This document shows positions 22,163-26,090 of a stretch of DNA of 26,090 nucleotides, one piece after another. The translations under genes and the position numbers were made by a program. Where the stretch lies: the NCBI GenBank assembly GCA_036743055.1, contig DAINQE010000034.1, positions 1-26,090 of the forward strand. The letters run 5' to 3'. The notes beneath the pieces were generated by a model, which worked only from the letters and a program-made list of their open reading frames with translations, made no database searches and was not told the DNA's origin. The stretch is from Sabulitectum sp036743055 (GTDB lineage: Bacteria > Fermentibacterota > Fermentibacteria > Fermentibacterales > JCC-6). The number at the start of each line of letters is the position of its first letter. Position 1 is the stretch's first letter.

Positions 22163-22192
22163 GGTACCCCGTATTGGATAGTTTTCGAACTG
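22163..22192 (+). repeat. 30-bp interspersed repeat, copy 1 (subtype A)
   Basis: Starts GGTACCCCGTA and ends TTTTCGAACTG. Matches copy 2 at 27 of 30 positions and copy 3 at 25. A small hairpin (AACTCT/AGAGTT, 22199-22214) follows. It lies at the left edge of the AT-rich segment, 101 bases before the orphan gene at 22294. The rest of the 236-base space 22058-22293 holds a predicted promoter and no gene that I can support. Confidence 0.85.
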
Positions 22193-22255
22193 TTCCCGAA
22201 CTCTCGAAAGAGTTGCATACCTCCGGCATGGAGTGAGTTGAATGAGGAAGCAAAC

Positions 22256-22283
22256 TTGACTACAGGCATTCCTCAGGTAATAC
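22256..22283 (+). promoter_or_regulatory. Predicted promoter of the orphan gene at 22294
   Basis: -35 TTGACT (22256-22261), 16-base spacer, -10 TAATAC (22278-22283). The start site would be about 22290, only a few bases before the ATG at 22294, implying a leaderless or nearly leaderless message. That agrees with the absence of a Shine-Dalgarno sequence. Confidence 0.5.
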
Positions 22284-22293
22284 TCGCTCCATT

Positions 22294-23772
22294 ATGAGCT
22301 ACTTTATTATTGATATTCTTCTGGCAAGTGCTACAATTATCTATCCGGATATAGGATATTTCTATCCCGAAATGTTCTCTCGGTTAGAGTATGTAGTTGA
22401 AGGAAATGTTTTAGCTCTCACACAGGATTCAATAGCAATAAGCATTTCAAAAACATGGCTAAATTCGGACTCTTCCACTCATGAGCTTACACTCTTCTAC
22501 TCGCTTGAACATGAACTCGCTCCCGGGCAACCCACATTGCTCTTGGCGGATAGTTCCGAAAAGCTTATTGCCTACGCATCGATAAGAGATGGATGCTACA
22601 TAATGCAGGGACATTCCTCACCGAAAGTTCTTACGCAAGAGGATCTGCGCGTGTTCTGCTCTGGTGGAATACCCAATTTCAACACGCATGAATCAGAAAT
22701 CACTGTGCACTTCCCGTTCTCAACTGAAGAGATCTCTCTGCATATCAGTCAATCCGGCAATACTCGAATCGCAGAAAGTGATTTCGACAACTGGAACGGG
22801 CGTGAAGCCTGGGGGGCAATGTGCACAGGACCGGGAGGAACCACTCTCATGGGCCTCCATAGATCAGATCATGAGGATCTTTATGATCCTTTCAGACTTG
22901 CTGGGAGCATCTCTTCATATGCAAATGGCGTATTCTCACTTGATATGTGGCCTTATTACCCAGCGTTTGCAGATATAGAATCTTACGAGGCTTACTGTGA
23001 GTTTGGCTATATCCCTATCTACCTGTTCCGCCTTTCCATAGATTCAGATGAATTCGATTCGGTTTTACCACTTGATGAATCATATCTTCTTTCCGACGGG
23101 CGAAGATTCTATCTTGATTGGAGGGCTTGGAATCCCTGGCCATTGGCATACGAACACTGGTTCTACCCTGCGTTTTCCAGAACAGTTGAATCTCAGGGAT
23201 CCGGTTCTTCTGAAAAGCTGATCGTCATCAGGCTTGAGGGGTTTGATACTGACCATCGGAAGTCACTTCTTATGTCATTGCTGGAGGCAGCACTTGAACG
23301 ACCCATAACAGCATCAGTATATGATCAGGATCCAAGATTCAATGATGCTTTTTCAGTTGGCACTTGTAGTATCGAACTTTGCTCGCCAGAATGGGAAATT
23401 GAAACAGATTCAGTTGAAAATCAGTTTGACGATGCTATCCTCTTATTTACAGCAACTGGAAGGGGTATCATCGTGGTGAATGGCACAAAGCTTCAGCAGT
23501 TGTACAGTACTTATAACACCGCAAGCAGGGCTATCACCGGCTACAACAGTGCACTATTCGAGTATCCACAAAATGAAGAATTGGCATTGTTTCTCCAAAT
23601 GTCTGGCATTCGTAATTCCCCAACCAGAGGCCCTGAATACTTGATTGCGGGAATGCTGGATTCAAGGTACAGGGAAATGAGTCTGACTGGAGAACTCTAC
23701 AAAGTTGATCTTGCCACCGGAGAACAGTGCTTAATAACTTCCGTAGAATTGAGTAGGGTGGATTCTGATTAG
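22294..23772 (+). CDS. Orphan protein of unknown function in AT-rich segment
   Basis: 492 residues. The first 20 or so (MSYFIIDILLASATIIYP) are hydrophobic but lack a basic N-terminus, so they form a weak signal peptide or anchor. The rest is rich in Ser, Asp, Glu and aromatics with alternating strand-like segments and few lysines, typical of exported beta-rich proteins. Examples are VEGNVLALTQDSIAISISK (about 34-52), RRFYLDWRAWNPWPLAYEHW and DDAILLFTATGRGIIVVNG. I recognise no family or catalytic motif. Codons are more AT-rich than in the upstream genes (many AAT, ATT, TTT), which suggests transfer. It ends overlapping the convergent small gene by 4 bases. It lies between repeat copies 1 and 2. 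Confidence 0.7.
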   Translation: MSYFIIDILLASATIIYPDIGYFYPEMFSRLEYVVEGNVLALTQDSIAISISKTWLNSDSSTHELTLFYSLEHELAPGQPTLLLADSSEKLIAYASIRDGCYIMQGHSSPKVLTQEDLRVFCSGGIPNFNTHESEITVHFPFSTEEISLHISQSGNTRIAESDFDNWNGREAWGAMCTGPGGTTLMGLHRSDHEDLYDPFRLAGSISSYANGVFSLDMWPYYPAFADIESYEAYCEFGYIPIYLFRLSIDSDEFDSVLPLDESYLLSDGRRFYLDWRAWNPWPLAYEHWFYPAFSRTVESQGSGSSEKLIVIRLEGFDTDHRKSLLMSLLEAALERPITASVYDQDPRFNDAFSVGTCSIELCSPEWEIETDSVENQFDDAILLFTATGRGIIVVNGTKLQQLYSTYNTASRAITGYNSALFEYPQNEELALFLQMSGIRNSPTRGPEYLIAGMLDSRYREMSLTGELYKVDLATGEQCLITSVELSRVDSD

Positions 23773-24107
23773 ATAAGAATCATTATCTCGGGAAGCCAAA
23801 ATCCCGGACTCTGAGGTATAAGATAGAAATCCTGTTGAGTAGTCTCCCCTGGAGAAAGAAGAACATCCTCGAAGGTCTGTTCTCCCATCCCCACCATCCT
23901 TGCCTGAATTGAATATGTCCCTTCAGGAAGACCAGTGATAAGGTAATATCCAAACTCGTCCGTCATTGCACCACAAGAAGTACCCGTTAGCAATACTGTT
24001 GCTCCAACTAGGGGGGCTCTGGTCGTTTCATCAAGCACTCTGCCAGTAATACTTGAATTCCCAACACCAACCGACACAGTGATGATAACTGATAATAGAA
24101 ACCCCAT
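23769..24107 (-). CDS. Stand-alone carboxypeptidase-regulatory-like domain protein
   Basis: 112 residues from ATG 24107. A GGAGGAGGAA site precedes it and a good promoter lies just upstream, so the 36-codon upstream extension is rejected. Signal peptide MGFLLSVIITVSVGVG, then a CarboxypepD_reg-like/Ig-type domain: ITGRVLDETTRAPLVGATVL, a GAMTDEFGYYLITGLPEGTY core and LSPGETTQQDFYL. This is the domain that begins TonB-dependent SusC-type receptors. It ends WLPEIMILI and stop, exactly where the receptor's plug would begin, so it may be a truncated receptor or a free-standing secreted domain. Convergent with the orphan gene, overlapping by 4 bases. Confidence 0.78.
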   Translation of the reverse strand: MGFLLSVIITVSVGVGNSSITGRVLDETTRAPLVGATVLLTGTSCGAMTDEFGYYLITGLPEGTYSIQARMVGMGEQTFEDVLLSPGETTQQDFYLIPQSPGFWLPEIMILI

Positions 24108-24131
24108 CTTAATATTCCTCCTCCTTCGAGT

Positions 24132-24160
24132 AATGTACTTCGCAAAAATCAAGGAATCAA
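24132..24160 (-). promoter_or_regulatory. Predicted promoter of the carboxypeptidase-regulatory-like gene
   Basis: Minus strand: -35 TTGATT (24160-24155), 17-base spacer, -10 TACATT (24137-24132). The start site would be about 24125, 18 bases before the ATG at 24107. Confidence 0.55.
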
Positions 24161-24254
24161 TGGCACATGCATATAGTGAAGTGTGACACAATCCAAACGG
24201 AATGATTTCGAACAAGAGCAGAGTGCTTTCTCTGAGCTGGATTTGCTCATCTCT

Positions 24255-24284
24255 GGTACCCCGTAGTGGACATTTTTCGAACTG
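24255..24284 (+). repeat. 30-bp interspersed repeat, copy 2 (subtype A)
   Basis: Starts GGTACCCCGTAGTGG and ends TTTTTCGAACTG; shares with copy 1 the T at position 21 and C at position 24. It is followed by a hairpin and copy 3. Confidence 0.88.
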
Positions 24285-24286
24285 GA

Positions 24287-24325
24287 CTGTAAGAAGTTAC
24301 AGCGTTTCACTGCAAGTTCTTACAG
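24287..24325. repeat. Hairpin-forming inverted repeat between repeat copies 2 and 3
   Basis: CTGTAAGAA (24287-24295) and TTCTTACAG (24317-24325) are perfect complements with a 21-base loop. Its right arm abuts copy 3, so the unit copy 2-hairpin-copy 3 spans 24255-24354. The remainder of 24108-24397 shows only the promoter of the leftward gene. Confidence 0.65.
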
Positions 24326-24354
24326 GGACCCCGTAGTGGATACTCTTAGAACTG
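24325..24354 (+). repeat. 30-bp interspersed repeat, copy 3 (subtype B)
   Basis: Starts GGGACCCCGTAGTGG and ends ACTCTTAGAACTG; begins 70 bases after the start of copy 2. It differs from copy 2 at five positions but from copy 4 at only three. Confidence 0.88.
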
Positions 24355-24397
24355 ACATATTTAAACAGTCAAGGAGAGATACACTTCTGGAGCGATT

Positions 24398-25699
24398 CTA
24401 GCGGATCAGAACAACACGGCTGGCTACCCTTTCCCCTGCTGACTCAAGAACAACAAAGTAGATTCCAGCAGGGATCATATATTCTGGACTCCAGACAATG
24501 GTGTTCTCGCCATGAGGCAATTGCCCCTGAACAAGGTTTACCTGTCTTCTGCCCAAAATGTCAAATACTGATACTTCAGCATCAGCAGATTCCGCTAGAC
24601 TGTAAGTGATAGAAAGCTCCGATGCAAAAGGGTTTGGTTGAATTTCTATTGAGCTGAAACCACCTGATTCATCTGGAGTTTCCTGCCCCTGCTTCCAAGC
24701 ATACTTGAGATTGCAATTGTGATCGGTATACACCATATGTGGGTTCTGCGAGGAATCCAGAGCAAGAGTACATTGCATTCGCCAACTCACCTCACCGATA
24801 GTATCAACTGCGTCTATCTCCCAGTCTGATCCATTCCAGGAAGCGTAACTCAACATCTCATCCTCGGTACTATAAAAAGCAATCCGTGGATTATCACTAC
24901 TATTGAGTACAAGGGATGTCCATCCGACAGCATCATCAACACATTCTGTTTCCCAGGAACTACCGTTCCACGAGGCAGTCTTCAGATAACCATCAGAACT
25001 GGTGTACGAGATGTGAGGATAATCGGTAGAGCTCACAGCAATAGATGTATTAGTGCCTCCATCTGTATCTACCTGTGTTTTCTCCCACTCCAAATTACTA
25101 TTGAGGTAAGCGTATTCGAGATCGTATCCATATTCCTGGTGATATGAGAGATGAGGTCTATCAGATGAATCCACGGCAATTGAAGGATAGAATCCCCCCG
25201 GGTAAGATACCATGCTTGTGAGCCAGTGGGTCCCTGTCCAAGAAGCATACCAGACCTCCGGATATTCTGTTTCGTAGTCGCAGAACGCAATGTGCGGATT
25301 ACCCGAGGAATCCAAAGCAAGTGAAATCCAACCTCCTGAATCACGTATTGTTGTTGTGACCCATGAAGAACCATCCCATCTAGTGTACTTCAGAGAACAA
25401 TCCGACCCGTCGTAATAAGCGATATGAGGATTATCCTGGGAATCCAGAGCTAGTGAAGCCGCACCCCCAACTGAGCCCGTTGAATCGACAATCTGGAACT
25501 CCCACTCAGAGCCATTCCACATGGCATACTTCAGAATTTCATTATCAGAGCAGTATGCTATGTGTGGACAGTCATTAGAGTCAATCGCGATTGAAGGGTA
25601 ACTTGCCAGAGAATCAACTGCCTCAATACTCCATTCCTGTGCAGAAGACACTGCAGCAGTCATTAAGGCAAGACAGCCAAGAAACTCTTTCATGTTCAT
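24398..25699 (-). CDS. Secreted seven-repeat beta-propeller protein with C-terminal sorting-type tail
   Basis: 433 residues with a signal peptide (MNMKEFLGCLALMTAAVSSA). About seven repeats of 40-48 residues follow, each with SIAxDSSDxPHIAYYD, then LKYAxWxGSxWE and VD, so a seven-bladed propeller is likely. After residue 345 a tail starts SIEIQPNPFASELSITY, continues VSVFDILGRRQVNL and TIVWSPEYMIPAGIYFVVLE, and ends RVVLIR, resembling type IX secretion sorting domains. The tail type is shared with the FG-GAP protein at 13461, although this gene is more AT-rich. The start is either ATG 25699 or 25693; AGAGGA lies 7 bases before the second. It lies between repeat copies 3 and 4. Confidence 0.85.
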   Translation of the reverse strand: MNMKEFLGCLALMTAAVSSAQEWSIEAVDSLASYPSIAIDSNDCPHIAYCSDNEILKYAMWNGSEWEFQIVDSTGSVGGAASLALDSQDNPHIAYYDGSDCSLKYTRWDGSSWVTTTIRDSGGWISLALDSSGNPHIAFCDYETEYPEVWYASWTGTHWLTSMVSYPGGFYPSIAVDSSDRPHLSYHQEYGYDLEYAYLNSNLEWEKTQVDTDGGTNTSIAVSSTDYPHISYTSSDGYLKTASWNGSSWETECVDDAVGWTSLVLNSSDNPRIAFYSTEDEMLSYASWNGSDWEIDAVDTIGEVSWRMQCTLALDSSQNPHMVYTDHNCNLKYAWKQGQETPDESGGFSSIEIQPNPFASELSITYSLAESADAEVSVFDILGRRQVNLVQGQLPHGENTIVWSPEYMIPAGIYFVVLESAGERVASRVVLIR

Positions 25700-25871
25700 T
25701 CCTCTTTCCTCAAACCTCTATATATTGATTCTACTTATTGTACTTCATTGATTTTCATATCATCTGAAGTGGTAGACTTCTCTTCGACTATATCCTCCGC
25801 TGTTATTCAAGTTCCAATGTGACATTAATACGCTTCTCGAAAAAACGGGAAGTAGTTCGATATTCCTGTTT

Positions 25872-25901
25872 GGCACCCCGCAGTGGATACTCTTAGAACT
25901 A
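25872..25901 (+). repeat. 30-bp interspersed repeat, copy 4 (subtype B)
   Basis: Starts GGCACCCCGCAGTGG and ends ACTCTTAGAACTA; 27 of 30 positions match copy 3. The stretch 25700-25871 upstream of the propeller gene holds only AT-rich sequence with a possible TATATA box. Confidence 0.85.
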
Positions 25902-26027
25902 ATAGCCTGTACAAACCGGCGCAGGAGTATCAGGACCCTCGGAACTCAATTCAACCGCTAAATAAACGATAATTGCAACAAGACTGCCGTATACAAGGTA
26001 AGTCATTCCATGATCCCAGGCAGCCAT
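25899..26027 (-). CDS. Possible small membrane protein (42 residues)
   Basis: A short frame from ATG 26027 to TAG at 25899 encodes MAAWDHGMTYLVYGSLVAII and so on, with one hydrophobic helix of about 18 residues and a polar PAPVCTGY end. The frame continues upstream to an ATG at 26072, through the hairpin. No good ribosome binding site is visible, and the stop overlaps the last bases of repeat copy 4. It may be a real small membrane protein, the tail of a disrupted gene, or chance. Confidence 0.3.
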   Translation of the reverse strand: MAAWDHGMTYLVYGSLVAIIVYLAVELSSEGPDTPAPVCTGY

Positions 26028-26045
26028 CTCAATCTCACTGAACGA

Positions 26046-26076
26046 CCCTCGACTACAAGTCGAGGGGTTCATGAAC
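26046..26076. repeat. Perfect 9-bp hairpin followed by a 10-bp palindrome
   Basis: CCCTCGACT (26046-26054), loop ACA, AGTCGAGGG (26058-26066), then GTTCATGAAC (26067-26076), which is its own reverse complement. No T-tract follows. The structure could be a subterminal hairpin of a mobile element, a terminator-like RNA stem or a protein site; the window ends 14 bases later. Confidence 0.6.
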
Positions 26077-26090
26077 CGTCGATTTGAAAT

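Noticed and set aside
24108..24215. 36-codon N-terminal extension of the carboxypeptidase-regulatory-like gene
   Set aside because: It runs through the predicted promoter and lacks a ribosome site; ATG 24107 has GGAGGAGGAA and a signal peptide.
22163..25901. CRISPR array
   Set aside because: Four 30-bp repeats are spaced by 40 bases to over 2 kb with genes between them, so they are not a CRISPR array.

Overview
The window is a 26-kb stretch of a bacterial genome, probably a metagenome-assembled scaffold because it contains a 100-N join. About 22 kb is GC-rich with heavy AGG-Arg and ATA-Ile codon use; the last 4 kb is clearly more AT-rich. Secreted proteins carry calcium-binding FG-GAP repeats, lipoboxes and C-terminal tails resembling type IX secretion sorting domains. 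Together with an Mrp/Mbh-type ion-pumping operon under Rex, this suggests an anaerobic, fermentative diderm of the FCB group or a related candidate phylum (Fermentibacteria-like). The assignment is inferred from gene content only. No rRNA, tRNA or CRISPR was seen.

Region 1 (1-5172, minus strand): a tight operon read rex, mrpE, mrpF, mrpG, a DUF4040/MbhD-like gene, a fused MbhE-MrpB gene, mrpC and an unusually long MrpD-type gene that runs off the left edge. Its junctions mostly overlap by 4-8 bases. The order is that of Mbh/Mbs respiratory complexes (A-B-C-D-E-F-G-H), not of a classical mrpABCDEFG operon. The last gene holds two antiporter modules in tandem. Rex, an NADH/NAD+ sensor, is the first gene, and a palindrome with Rex-like half-sites overlaps the predicted transcription start, so the operon is probably redox-controlled.

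Region 2 (5187-7621, minus): an M28 metallopeptidase, a 34-residue lysine-rich protein with its own promoter, an outer-membrane beta-barrel-like protein and a small lipoprotein. The lipoprotein is interrupted by a scaffold gap whose flanks are identical for 55 bases.

Region 3 (7776-11107, plus): a PAS-GAF-PAS sensor kinase and an NtrC-type response regulator whose GAFTGA loop is replaced, so it may not activate sigma-54.

Region 4 (11119-20817): mixed-orientation genes. They encode a pilin-like lipoprotein, a CPA2 cation/proton antiporter, an NTF2-like lipoprotein, a secreted FG-GAP protein, a Deg-type PDZ protease, a membrane protein, an AlkD-like DNA glycosylase and a flavin reductase-like protein. 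A beta-propeller lipoprotein is coupled to a PadR regulator, with a strong promoter overlapped by an inverted repeat.

Region 5 (20818-22057, minus): a membrane glycosyltransferase split by a one-base frameshift inside a ten-G run.

Region 6 (about 22100-26090): an AT-rich accessory segment with an orphan gene, a stand-alone carboxypeptidase-regulatory-like domain and a seven-repeat secreted propeller. Four same-orientation copies of a 30-bp repeat bracket these genes in two subtype pairs, suggesting two cassette-like insertions. This is the best candidate here for something undescribed.
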